NCBI GenBank assembly: GCA_949752745.1
Contig: OX457029.1
Coordinates: 16,493,956 to 16,557,955, forward strand
Length of the DNA stretch: 64,000 bases
Source: Protula sp. h YS-2021
Taxonomy: Eukaryota > Annelida > Polychaeta > Sabellida > Serpulidae
Reading direction: 5' to 3'
The notes beneath the pieces are model-generated. The model was not told the origin of the DNA. It saw only the letters and a list, made by a program, of their open reading frames with translations, and ran no database searches. The translations under genes were made by a program, and so were the position numbers. Shown here in pieces: positions 38,541-48,317 of this stretch (positions are counted from its first letter, which is position 1; each line of letters starts with the position of its first letter).

Positions 38541-39780
38541 CTTGTTTTGATCTGCACGAGGCTGTTTTTACTCGTGGTTAGTTTCTTCGTTCAGCAGTTA
38601 GCGCTGTCGGCAATCATGGTTAGCTTCTTCGTTCAGCACCTGACGCTCCGTACGCTCTCACTCTCCCGGCAGTCACTTCATGCTTCTCATACATTTTTAT
38701 TTTTTATTTTATTTAGATTTTCTTTTCATCGTTGCTTTAATGACTATTTTATGTTAATTTTGTCTTTGTTTTAGTATTTTTGAAAGTGGAATGAAATTTC
38801 TTCAGTCTTGACGGAAAAGGACACTTGTTATGCGTTGTGTGTTACTGTATTTAGTGGTGCGTCTTCTCAAAATCTCCCGTGTGTGTCCATTAATTTCGGT
38901 TGCTGGGCTCAATTTGTTCAGTCACAACTTAGGATAAAATTTAGTTGGCTCAGTTTTTTCACATAATAAGGTAATTTTGAGCAAAACTGTAACAGAAATA
39001 ATGCCATGACTTGTTAGGCAGGTGGTTTTGTCCCAGGTGGGATGTTATTCCGTGTTCATGTTTTAGGCTTGAGCACTGGGACAAATAGTAGATCGGTTTG
39101 TCTTTCTTCTTTTGTTAACTCTTCAATACTCAAAACCTCTTCAGGCACACGGAATTAAAGCCTGAAGCAAAGTGTGGGGTTTGTTCGTTGATGAGGAAAT
39201 GTACATACTGTGAATCCAAACTACGGTATGCATGCTTCTTGTTTACGCAGCCCACGCGAAGCTCTCACACCACCAGAAGAAGCTTTATTTTGCACAAAAA
39301 TTGGCTCGAAATATTTATCACGCGTATATTTCCTAAAAAAAAAACGTGGCAGTTAATCTCTGAGGTTTGGAAAAAATAAAAAAGTTGTTTCTCTCCCTCT
39401 CCCCCACCCTCTCCGGTCGATGAACTAAAATTGGAAATAAAAGTGACAAAATCAAGATGGTGCAGACAGTGCGGACTGGAATTGCACGAGTGTTTGTGAT
39501 GAGGGGCAGTCCCGTAACGGTCCAGCATATGTTACCATGGCTACAACACATTGCATCATTATTATTATTATTATTATTTTTTTCTTGTCATTGAGAATAT
39601 GAAATACAGCGGCAGGAATGGTTGATTCTAGCTTGCCAACCCCCAGGCAATCTGTTTATTGTTTGTTCATGACTTTTAATTGTGAATGATATACATCCGT
39701 AATTTACTGTACATACACTACACCATTTATTTTAGGAATGAATAATAAACCATGTATATCAAGTCTTGCTTGTTATTTAT
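38541..39780. other. intergenic, no gene recognised
   Basis: No exon, RNA gene or clear mobile element. A short direct repeat (GTTAGCTTCTTCGTTCAGCA) occurs near 38,577 and 38,619, and an ATT run at 39,558-39,580. Confidence 0.45.
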
Positions 39781-39785
39781 TGAAG

Positions 39786-40775
39786 TGCCCGCTTATTGCA
39801 CCCACTGCTGTCTTATAACTCCCGCCGTACCCACTGCCCTCATACCAGCTCTGCCGTACCCACTGCTGTCTTATAACTCCCGCCGTACCCACTGCCCTTA
39901 TACCAGTTCTGCCGTACCCATTGCTGTCTTATAACTCCCGCCGTACCCACTGCCCTCTTGCCCAACTCCTGCCGTACCCACTGCCTTCTTACCAGCTCTG
40001 CCGTACCCACTGCTGTCTTATAACTCCCGCCGTACCCACTGCCCTCATACCAGCTCTGCCGTACCCACTGCTGTCTTATATCTCCCGCCGTACCCACTGC
40101 CCTCATACCAACTCTGCCGTACCCACTGCTGTCTTATAACTCCCGCCGTACCCACTGCCCTCATACCAGCTCTGCCGTACCCACTGCTGTCTTATATCTC
40201 CCGCCGTACCCACTGCCCTCATACCAACTCTGCCGTACCCACTGCTGTCTTATATCTCCCGCCGTACCCACTGCCCTCATACCAACTCTGCCGTACCCAC
40301 TGCTGTCTTATAACTCCCGCCGTACCCACTGCCCTCATACCAGCTCTGCCGTACCCACTGCTGTCTTATATCTCCCGCCGTACCCACTGCCCTCATACCA
40401 GCTCTGCCGTACCTACTGCTGTCTTATATCTCCCGCCGTACCCACTGCCCTCATACCAACTCTGCCGTACCCACTGCTGTCTTATAACTCCCGCCGTACC
40501 CACTGCCCTCATACCAGTTCTGCCGTACCCATTGCTGTCTTACAACTTCCGCTGTACCCACTGCCGTCTTTGCAGCTCCTGTCGTACCCACTGCCGTCTT
40601 GCCAACCCCTTCCGTTTACCCACTGCCCTCTTACAAACTCCTGTCGTATCCACTGCCCTCATACCAGCTCCGCGGTACCCACTGCCGTCTTTCCAGCTCC
40701 GCCGTACCCACTGCTGTCTTACAACTCCTTCCGTACCCACCCCCTCTTGCCCAACTCCTGCCGTACCCACAGGAA
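39786..40775. repeat. 29/58-bp minisatellite
   Basis: Two alternating 29-bp forms, GCCGTACCCACTGCCCTCAT plus ACCAGCTCT and GCCGTACCCACTGCTGTCTT plus ATAACTCCC, build a 58-bp higher-order unit repeated about 13 times, with degenerate 29-bp units at the right edge (about 40,540-40,770). Non-coding. Confidence 0.93.
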
Positions 40776-40799
40776 AGCAGTCATTCGTTCCTGTTAGGT

Positions 40800-41475
40800 T
40801 TTTATGACAGGAAAATACGTACCTGTCTTAACATTTTAAGTAAAGATAGCATGCATTACAACCCACCTCGCCATTTTTTCTCTTTGCTGATTCGCCAAAA
40901 ATTGACGGAAATATTAGTGAAGTAAGTAAAATCTTAACTCACACCAGAGAAAGGGCCTGTCGTCAAATTTTAGATGAAGATAGCGGTCATTGGTACTTGC
41001 CTGAGTATTGCTGTTTTTCTTAACTCGAAAAAATGGCGGAATTATTGGCGAAAGACCAATTTCTTACTAACGCTAGCTATATAATCTTACCGTCTTAAAA
41101 TTTTGAATGAGGGAAGTGGACATTCGTACTTTGGCTAAGTTTTTTGTAATTGGCCTTAATTTGGACGAAATATTGCCGGAAAAATTTTAATGAAAAGGAA
41201 GGAAAATAGCCTCATTGTCTTTACATTTTAAGGAAAATTAGCAGGCATTACTACTCACTTGGTTAGGACTTTTTTGGTGATTGGCCAAAAATTGGCAGAA
41301 ATTTTGTAATTTTGCTGAAGATATCGGTCATTAATACTTACCTGTTCTTTTTTTTTGTGATTCGAAAAAAAAATGGCGAAATATTGGTGAAGACCCAATT
41401 TCTCATTCACATCTTTGCCAACGTGAGGGATGTAATATTACTGTGATACTGTCATAAAACTGCAGTGACGGCAGC
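40800..41475. repeat. diverged tandem repeat, about 120-bp unit, left part
   Basis: Phrases AAAATTTTGAATGA, GCGGACATTAGTACTTACCTG, GATTCGCCAAAAATTGGCGG and AAATATTGGCGAAAA recur at about 110-130 bp. The same family resumes at 55,660-56,575 on the far side of the foldback and Polinton, so the array is the older host of those insertions. Confidence 0.65.
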
Positions 41476-41904
41476 GGACGTACCGTAAGTACCCGGTGGA
41501 TGATTCACCGGTGGGTGAATTGCAGGCCTAGGGTATTTGCCGGTCAGTGATTTGCCGATGAAATTGTGAAAAATTGTGGTAAACAAATTTCACTGAATAG
41601 CCATTTTATTTCTATGATATTTCACTATCTATACATTTCACAATTAAATCTTGGAACGGTCCACTAAATAAATATTACTTAACAACCAAATTCCAATCAT
41701 CGATGAATGATATTCTTTCAACTTTGTCTCAACTATGGTATTGTCTCTACATGCGGATGTTGTATACAATACCGCGCAAATAATCCAAGACATGCCGATT
41801 TACATAATCGGCAACAAGAGTGGTAATTTGCTGATTGATTTTGCGGTATTGGCGGCGCGGTACGGCGGCTACCTGTCTACCAAAAGCCTGTGCGATAACT
41901 ACGT

Positions 41905-42219
41905 TGCTAAGCGAGTGTTCTTCAGTACATCAATAAATCTCCTCCGGTTAGGGTGGTGCGCAGTGATAGCGGATTGCATTTTACGATGTCACCCTTCGCA
42001 GTGGTTATTGGTTCTTGGTAAACCGTGCGCATCTCGACCGTGCATATTCCATACTGCGTGGTCGAATCTTGGATTTGCTCTGTTGCGGCGAAGTTGGCGA
42101 CCAATGAAGGTATCTTCAAAATAATCTAAAACCGGGGGTAGTCCGAAGTCCAGAGTAAGTCGACTTACTCTGGAATTAAGGTTAGCGTTGAGCAGATGGG
42201 CTTTCGATAATCGGGGCAA
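41905..42219 (-). pseudogene. MULE-type transposase C-terminal fragment
   Basis: The minus frame gives PPVLDYFEDTFIG, RRNRANPRFDHAVWNMHG and LPRTNNHCEG, then a stop in place of the expected Trp, followed by HRKMQ and HHPN. Same family and same portion as the fragment at 3,898-4,219. Non-functional. Its position in the core of FB-F links the foldback to Mutator-like transposases. Confidence 0.75.
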
Positions 42220-42430
42220 TCCAAAATCTGTAATTTATTTCACATATATAACTACAAACGCAAAAACAAAAATGCAATTAATTTTTATAAGTTTTCTTTA
42301 TTTAATTTCTTTCATGTAGAGGTTACTTGTTTGGAACAGATAATAAACTATTTTTTAATATTACTTTTTTACAATTTCACCGGCAATTCACCTGCAGGCA
42401 AATACCATAGACAGGCAACTCACCTACCGG

Positions 42431-42888
42431 AGTAGTATATAAATACGGGTTTGAGCACACGTACAGGTGTTTTGAAACCCGTACGGGTTTGAGCACAGGT
42501 GTGCTGAAACCCGCACGGGTTTGAGCACACCTGTTTTGAAACCCGCGCGGGTATGAGCACAGTTTCCGGAAGTGAATGTAAATTATTTCGTCAAAGCAGT
42601 GAGAAACGAAATGACGCATGATTTCGTCATGTACTTTCGTCATCCCATCTAGGCACGTGTACTTTTAACCTTGATCTCATTTCGTCAAGGACACTTTCGT
42701 CATTTCATCCAGGCACGTGTACATTTGACCTTGACCTGATTTTGTCAAGGACACTATAACCTTGACCTCATTCAAGGACAGTACATGTCAAGGACACTAT
42801 AACCTTGGCCTCATTCAAGCACACTGTTTTCATCCCCCTATTTACGGGTCTCCACCTGAAATAAATAAAAATAATAAACAACTAAAAA
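42431..42888 (+). repeat. Polinton left terminal inverted repeat
   Basis: About 458 bp inverse to 55,086-55,560, with a few percent differences and one short deletion relative to the right copy near 42,455. It contains palindromic ACCCGTACGGGT blocks separated by GAGCACA, a TATATAAATA motif 6 bases from the tip, and AAGGACACTATAACCTTG repeats. Confidence 0.95.
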
Positions 42889-42909
42889 TAAATAAATAAA
42901 CAAGTGCGC

Positions 42910-43103
42910 ATGCTATAATTTCTCCAAATATTCTTTTCCATGGATTTAAGGATGAATGTGAAGAACTGAATCTTCCTTACCAAAGGTTTAATATGCAGGA
43001 AGCTATGCAAAAAACAGAACATGAATGGCTTCCTGAAGTAAAAGAACTCGTTAGAAAGTGGTTCATAACCTATTTGGGTGAGGAATCAAATATAACTGGC
43101 TAA
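42910..43103 (+). pseudogene. Polinton ORF fragment, unknown
   Basis: An open frame without start codon ends at the TAA at 43,101. It contains KDECEELNLP and TEHEWLPEVKELVRKW. A loosely similar EELNLP stretch occurs in the second Polinton remnant at about 62,010. Function not recognised. Confidence 0.4.
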
Positions 43104-43193
43104 AAATTCTGTAACATTTTCAAGCAACTCTGATTGGTTGAAAAGTCTGTGACGTCTTCAAGCAACTCATAATATGATTGGTTAACAATTTTA

Positions 43194-43201
43194 TGACGTC
43201 A
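43194..43201. promoter_or_regulatory. CRE-type palindrome TGACGTCA before first Polinton ORF
   Basis: TGACGTCA ends one base before the ATG-containing start of the next ORF region. It matches the CREB/ATF binding palindrome. Five more copies lie inside the right end of the element. Function is inference. Confidence 0.45.
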
Positions 43202-43202
43202 T

Positions 43203-43886
43203 ATGGCATACAAAAGGAATGAACTTAAGTATCACTCAACAGTTACAACCATGAACGCAACCATGAACACATCATTCGAAATCAGTTATAACTTACAAGT
43301 CTGTGTAGAAGAAGGAGCATATGGGAGCTTTGCACGTCTTTTAGGTGGGTCAAGATGGATTGTTCTCTCAACTCTTATGTGGGATAAAATAAGATTCAAT
43401 AGTTACCACCTACGTAATGAGGGATATGAACTCAAACTCTCTGACGATAAACATATTACAGTCATTAAGTTTGCTGAAAAGGGATACGTGAGTTTTCACT
43501 GGATTCGAGAAGTGAACAGTAAAGTGTACAACAACTACATCAACCTAAATGATGAGGAATGGAACACATTTTTAGATATTATACCAAAAGTTGCAGAACT
43601 GTTGAAAGGAAAATGTCATGAAACATTGAAAATACAGCTTTTTCATGAACGTATGAAAGAAAGCGAGCTAAAGAAAGAGGATCTGAGAGAAGTGAGAAAT
43701 TGTAACAAACACGCGTACAACCAACTTGCTTACATTTGTGAGTACTGTGGTGGATCTGAGTTCTTTGGAGACAAGTGTCATTGTCATAAATACAACTGTA
43801 AAGACTGTGAACCAGACAATTTCTTTAAGGTGTGTGGTGAACTTAAGGTAGAACCACATGGAATCGTATTAGGTAATGGAATTTGA
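43203..43886 (+). CDS. Polinton protein, PC4-like core with C-terminal Cys/His cluster
   Basis: 227 codons, intact. Residues about 78-140 (HITVIKFAEKGYVSFHWIRE, YINLNDEEWNTFLDIIPKV) resemble the PC4/p15 single-stranded-DNA-binding fold: strand with R/K-E, then a 'I-N-L-x-x-x-E-W' turn into a helix. The last 50 residues hold CEYCGG, CHCHKYNCKDCEPD and C-G, a probable zinc-binding module. The first in-frame ATG is used, and internal Met at codons 17 and 21 are alternatives. A role in DNA binding during replication or transcription is inferred. No catalytic motif is visible. Confidence 0.55.
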   Translation: MAYKRNELKYHSTVTTMNATMNTSFEISYNLQVCVEEGAYGSFARLLGGSRWIVLSTLMWDKIRFNSYHLRNEGYELKLSDDKHITVIKFAEKGYVSFHWIREVNSKVYNNYINLNDEEWNTFLDIIPKVAELLKGKCHETLKIQLFHERMKESELKKEDLREVRNCNKHAYNQLAYICEYCGGSEFFGDKCHCHKYNCKDCEPDNFFKVCGELKVEPHGIVLGNGI

Positions 43887-43968
43887 ATTTAAAAACGTTA
43901 TGCTCATTGGATGTACATTAGTTTACAACGAGAAAAGTCGTTTGTTTTAACACCTCATTTTTCTTTGA

Positions 43969-44217
43969 ATGAAAAACTTGATGCTGTGTTTATGTACTTT
44001 AATACACACTGGAAAAAAAGCACGGCTCAACTTACCTATTCATCAAGTGTTGGTGGAATTTACACAAAAGTGTAACAGCCTTGGTGTACCACATGAACAG
44101 TTTATGTTAGGACTAGCATTACAAAAGGCTAATTATGACTGGCTACCAGACATTCGGTTTTTAGTAGCAGAAATGTGTTTAGTTGCGCATGCACCAGTGG
44201 ACACTTCTATACAATAA
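43969..44217 (+). CDS. small Polinton ORF, unknown
   Basis: 82 codons. The second half (LPIHQVLVEFTQKCNSLGVP, then MLGLALQKANYDWLPDIRFL) looks like a compact helical protein, and the AT-content and codon use match the neighbouring Polinton genes. The N-terminal 20 residues may be out of frame, because the preceding 80 bases contain another coding-like frame. Function unknown. Confidence 0.4.
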   Translation: MKNLMLCLCTLIHTGKKARLNLPIHQVLVEFTQKCNSLGVPHEQFMLGLALQKANYDWLPDIRFLVAEMCLVAHAPVDTSIQ

Positions 44218-44274
44218 AAGGGTACAACACAGTCACTCCTCATCATTTTAAAACGTTAAGGAGTGAATATCAAA

Positions 44275-44658
44275 ATGAATTCAGGAGAAATAAAAGTTAG
44301 TGAGGAACCAGCTGCTACACAAGAGAGTGTAAACAACATACTACAACATTAAAAACAATCCGTTCTTATCCCAACTGCACAAGGTGTGAAAGTGAGTGGT
44401 GAACCAGCCTTCACGCAAGAAAGTGCTACACCACAACAACAAAACTTAAAGGTTCTCATCCCAATTGGGAATGGAAAAGGTGTGAAAGTGTGTCAATACA
44501 AGTAAAAGCTCTATGTAAATATCCGCGACTATATTACCACAAAAGATGGACGTACTTATGCTACCAAACGAGGCATACTGCTTACACCAGCTGAGTGGAA
44601 GCAACTACGGAAGAGTACTAGGGAAATAGACAGTCTAATAAAAGAACATTTAAAGTAA
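44275..44658 (+). pseudogene. Polinton PC4-like DNA-binding protein, two in-frame stops
   Basis: One frame from the ATG at 44,275 to the TAA at 44,656 is interrupted by in-frame TAA codons near 44,344 and at 44,503. The part after the second stop reads LYVNIRDYITTKDGRTYATK then RGILLTPAEWKQLRK, a clear PC4 domain. The N-terminal half is a Glu/Gln/Thr-rich tail with an internal repeat. PC4 proteins bind single-stranded DNA and act in transcription or replication. Confidence 0.7.
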
Positions 44659-44770
44659 AAAATGCTTGTTATAGAAACATGAGTTATAGAAAGTCTAATA
44701 AAAGAACATTTAAAGTAAAATGGTTGCTATAGAAACTGTTATACATATAAACATGAGTTATAGTTAAGCT
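44640..44770 (+). repeat. short tandem duplication after PC4-like gene
   Basis: AGTCTAATAAAAGAACATTT plus AAAGTAAAA and AACATGAGTTATAG occur twice, duplicating the last codons of the PC4-like gene. Confidence 0.8.
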
Positions 44771-44849
44771 GTAGTTAAGCATATGTATAATTTTTTTAAT
44801 GTTATTGTAAAATAAATGGGTTTATTGTTACTGAATACGTTTTTATGCC

Positions 44850-45947
44850 ATGGCTAAATGGAAAGATTATTTAAATCAAATTTATTTTGATACAAGTCAT
44901 CCTGGTGCTTTTGCTGGACCTTATAAATTATATCAACTTCTGAAACAAACAAAAAAAGCAACTTCCTATCATAACGTTAAAAATGGATTCGTGATCAAGA
45001 CGCGTTTACACTCTTACAACCCGTCAAGTACAAATTCAAACCTCAGCGTATTATAACACAAGGTATAGATGACTTATGGGATATAGATTTAGCTGACGTT
45101 ACCAATCTTTCTCCACACAACGAGGGCATTCATTTTCTGCTAGTCGTCATTGATGTTTTTTTCTAAATATTTGTGGATTGAACCATTACCAAATAAAAAA
45201 CATGACTCTGTGGTACAAGCCTTTAAAACCATTTTCCAGAAAACAGACAGACGACCTAAGTTGTTACGGTCGGATAAAGGGACAGAATTCACCAAACGGT
45301 GGGTGAAACGATTCCTGAAAAAACAAGGTATTCATGTTTACACAACTAAAAATGAAACCAAAGCGAATTATGCTGAACGTGTCATACGTACTGTAAAAGG
45401 TTTGATGTACCGTTATTTTCTTCAAAATCAAACATACAAGTACACTGACATCTTGCAACAACTTGTAGCCAATTACAACAGTAGACCTCATACCGCATTA
45501 CATGGTTTATCACCTGCTGGTGTGAATAAAACAAACGAAGCCAAAGTATGGAAACATATGTACATGGACACTATTAAATTTTCTAAAAACGTTAAACCAT
45601 ATAAATTTAAAATAAAAGCTCAAGTACGTATTTCTCATATGAAATATGTATTTCAACGTGACTATCAACAGAAATGGACTGAAGAAGTCTTTATCATTAC
45701 GCATCGGTGTCGAAAACAGGGTATTAACTTGTACAGACTTAAAGACTTTATGGATGAGCCTATAGATGGTCATTTTTATGAAGAAGAATTACAAACCGTT
45801 TCAAAAGACGCTGATTCATTATTTAAAGTGGAAAAGGTTTTAAAAACACGTAAAAGAAAAGGACAAACAGAACACTTTGTGAAGTGGATGGGCTGGCCGA
45901 AAAAAATCAACAGTTGGATAAAAGACCAAGACATACAGTGGTTTTAA
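44850..45947 (+). pseudogene. Polinton retroviral-type integrase with chromodomain, two frameshifts
   Basis: N-terminal frame (44,850 to about 44,985), middle frame (about 44,988-45,160) and C-terminal frame (about 45,156-45,947) each carry part of one integrase. Shifts sit in an A-run near 44,980 and in a run of seven T at 45,156. The middle frame has the first catalytic Asp (DLWDIDLADV). The last has the second (LLRSDKGTEF) and the Glu (NYAERVIRTVK), 33 residues apart. The C-terminus (FKVEKVLKTR, FVKWMGWP, NSW) is a chromodomain, which could direct insertion to marked chromatin. Catalyses element insertion in the family. This copy is broken. Confidence 0.92.
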
Positions 45948-45948
45948 C

Positions 45949-46554
45949 ATGCAATTCAAACACTCGTTCACATGTTTATGTTCTGGACCCACTGGAAGTG
46001 GAAAAACATCTCTATTGAAAGCGATTATTGAGCATAAACTCATTCATCCACCTCCACAACACATTTTATGGTTGTATGGTGCAGATCAACCTTTATACAA
46101 GTCTATGCGTCAGGTAATATTTTATAAAGGTATACCAGAAGACATTGAAGACCGATTTGATCCTAAAACAACCAATCTGTTAGTGATTGATGACTTAATG
46201 ACACAGTGCCATAGCGACGAACGTATGACGCGTTTGTTTAGCATTCTGTTTATTGTACACAATTTGTTTCATCAAGGAAAAGAAATGCGAAATATTTGTT
46301 TGAACTCTAATTATATAATTTTGTTAAAGAGTCCAAGAGATAATCAACAAATTACAACATTAGCGCGTCAAATGTATCCAGGCAAATCACAATTTTTAAT
46401 TGAAGCGTTTCAAGACGCTACAACCAAACCTTTTGGGTATTTGCTTATTGACTTAAAACCAAAAACAGAAGAACACCTTCGCATCCGTACTGGTATTTTA
46501 CCATATGACATACCTTTCGTTTATGTAAATAAGGCTATGTCTATAGCACAGTAG
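45949..46554 (+). CDS. Polinton genome-packaging ATPase (A32/FtsK-HerA type)
   Basis: 201 codons, intact and one base after the integrase stop. Walker A GPTGSGKT at residues 13-20 and Walker B LLVIDDLM at 77-84. The start almost directly before Walker A and the length match Polinton and adintovirus packaging ATPases, which pump DNA into the capsid. This is the best preserved long gene of the element. It shares sequence with the decayed copy at 62,210-62,770. Confidence 0.93.
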   Translation: MQFKHSFTCLCSGPTGSGKTSLLKAIIEHKLIHPPPQHILWLYGADQPLYKSMRQVIFYKGIPEDIEDRFDPKTTNLLVIDDLMTQCHSDERMTRLFSILFIVHNLFHQGKEMRNICLNSNYIILLKSPRDNQQITTLARQMYPGKSQFLIEAFQDATTKPFGYLLIDLKPKTEEHLRIRTGILPYDIPFVYVNKAMSIAQ

Positions 46555-46586
46555 TCATTTCTAGCTTTTACACTGAATGAAGCAAC

Positions 46587-46911
46587 ATGTCTAAGCGACT
46601 AAAATCAAATCAACCATTCCTTCATTTGCTTGCACGCAGTGGACCACAGCGACGTAAAGCTTTACTTAAACAAGCGACAAAAGAAGAATTAACCATTTGT
46701 TTGAAATTTGTCTCAACATTTTTAAACATTTTTAAAGGGCATATACCATTAAATCCACAAGCTGAAACGTCATAAACACTTGTTGAGAACACTGAGTAAC
46801 AAAAAAGTATCTCTTAAACATAAAAAGAAGCTAATTAATCAAAAAGGTGGTTTTATTGGGACTTTAGCAACCTTTGCCCTACCCCTGTTAGCACAGCTTA
46901 TGCGACGATGA
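46587..46911 (+). pseudogene. Polinton PX-like basic/hydrophobic protein, frameshifted
   Basis: Frame one (46,587-46,775) is basic and Leu-rich (SGPQRRKALLKQATKEEL). The next frame, open to 46,911, continues LKRHKHLLRTLSNKKVSLKH, then KKLINQKGGFIGTLATF and a hydrophobic end. The Q-K-G-G-F plus hydrophobic tail is a conserved small Polinton protein compared with adenovirus pX or pVI in the literature. A frameshift near 46,750 separates the halves. Overlaps the next ORF by ATGA. Confidence 0.72.
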
Positions 46912-47281
46912 AACAAACAGAGAAAATGGTGTTGATTCAAGAATCTGAATATTTTATGTTGTTAGAACTCAAAAAGTCTCAGTCTAAGGAGAGTGATTTG
47001 AAAAGTAAAATAAAACATGTATTGAAAGGTGAAAGGAATCATGAAGCTGCTAAAATGATGTCACAGCTGGTGGGAGAATATATACGCTACAAACAAAAAC
47101 GTGGTACACCTCCAGATAAGAAAGCAAATATAGTACAATATTTTCCACCTATATATATCATCAAAAGGTGACTTTAGTATTAAAAGAACTGAAAGAAAAT
47201 GGAATACAGTGGACTGAACAGAAAGAACTTGTGTTAAGTACGGGTGAATCATTTCTAATTCAAATATTGTTGACTGATTGA
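46908..47281 (+). pseudogene. Polinton conserved coiled-coil protein, frameshifted
   Basis: 46,908-47,171 gives KMVLIQESEYFMLLELKKSQ and a charged helical region. After a frameshift at about 47,165 the frame to 47,281 continues VTLVLKELKENGIQWTEQKE and GESFLIQILL. The same protein is present, also broken, at 63,132-63,684 (KMVIIPES, IKDSNIVDLLKEAL). Role unknown. It sits in the virion-gene cluster. Confidence 0.6.
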
Positions 47282-47305
47282 AAGAAGCACTGATTGAAAG
47301 AAGCA
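47274..47305 (+). repeat. 16-bp tandem duplication disrupting penton 5' end
   Basis: TGATTGAAAGAAGCAC occurs twice in tandem, placing an in-frame TGA just before the penton coding region. Confidence 0.8.
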
Positions 47306-47966
47306 CTTCAAATTTGAAGTAGCATTAGCAGAAATTCAGTACCCTCATACGTGGCCTACATTTAAAAAAGATGCAGATTATACCCTTTGGTATGGTACAG
47401 AAGAGTTAATAAAAATTCATATTCCTCGAGGCCATTATAGTAGAGCGGATGAATTAGTAGATATGTTAAATAGGCAGATGCTTATAGAAACCAATACAAC
47501 AACGATTACAGCATTACAAATAAAATTCAAATACAACTCCATCACACGACGCACCCGAATTATTGTGAAAAATGGACATCAACTCACTCTAAGTCGAGGT
47601 TTAGCTGACGTGTTAGGATTTCGCGACACGGGTTTATTTACATCCAGCGTGGACAGTGAACAAATGTACCAGTCGGACTATACCTCTGACATTACACGTG
47701 GATTTTACACTTTGTATGTCTATTGTAGTATTTGTGATCCTCAGGTTGTTGGTAATTATTATGTCCCTTTATTACGTGCAGTAGCTGTTCAAGAAAAAGA
47801 TGGTGATATAGTCACTAAAACGTATGGGGAACCACATAATGTTTCTGTAAATAGCAACAAGTTCGATACCATTGAAATCAATATCAAGAACGGCACAGGG
47901 GAAAACGTAGCATTTAAGAGTGGTAAAGTCATCAGTAAACTTCATTTTAGACAAAAAGCAATATGA
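47298..47966 (+). pseudogene. Polinton penton (minor capsid, single jelly roll), 5' damaged
   Basis: The frame is open from 47,298 but has no ATG until 47,463. The upstream part contains FEVALAEIQYPHTW, the conserved start of Polinton penton proteins. The end TIEINIKNGTGENVAF and VISKLHFRQ is the conserved C-terminal strand pair. Family proteins form the pentameric vertices of the predicted capsid. A 16-bp duplication just upstream has removed the normal start. Confidence 0.82.
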
Positions 47967-48313
47967 AGCCTTATATTCACAATCCAAATATTTATCGAAA
48001 CCATTTTCAATACCAAGTTGGGCGGGCACTACCTGGTTTTCGAGGCACTCGAATGCAATATGGGCAAGGTACTGGTTCTTTTCTGAGTGCATTGGCTAGA
48101 AAGGCTGTACTTCTACTTGCATCTGGAAAAAAATGGTTGCTCCTCATTTGAAAAAAGCATTTAGAGGAATTGCTAAAGATGTTACTGGAAAAGTAGCTCA
48201 GGAAGCGACAACACGTAGGTGCTATACCAAATGGTAAAAGGCGCAAGCACGCACGCAAACCTGTTATTAAACGAAAAAGAGTGAAAGCGTCAACATCAAA
48301 AGATATTTTTTAA
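47963..48313 (+). pseudogene. Polinton minor virion protein, frameshifted
   Basis: The ATG overlaps the penton stop (ATGA). The frame gives GRALPGFRGTRMQYGQGTG, the G-x-G-x-x-Q-x-G-x-G block typical of a membrane-active or minor virion protein of Polintons, then FLSALARKAV. After shifts near 48,130 and 48,212, a basic tail (KRRKHARKPVIKRKRVK in the third frame) ends before the capsid gene. Non-functional as it stands. Confidence 0.7.
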
Positions 48314-48317
48314 AAAG

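Noticed and set aside
28843..40775. Possible CRISPR arrays in the regular 31-bp or 29-bp repeats
   Set aside because: There are no unique spacers between repeats, and the genome is eukaryotic with introns.
39752..40925. Several frames rich in Pro, Tyr and Leu
   Set aside because: They are products of the 29/58-bp satellite and not genes.
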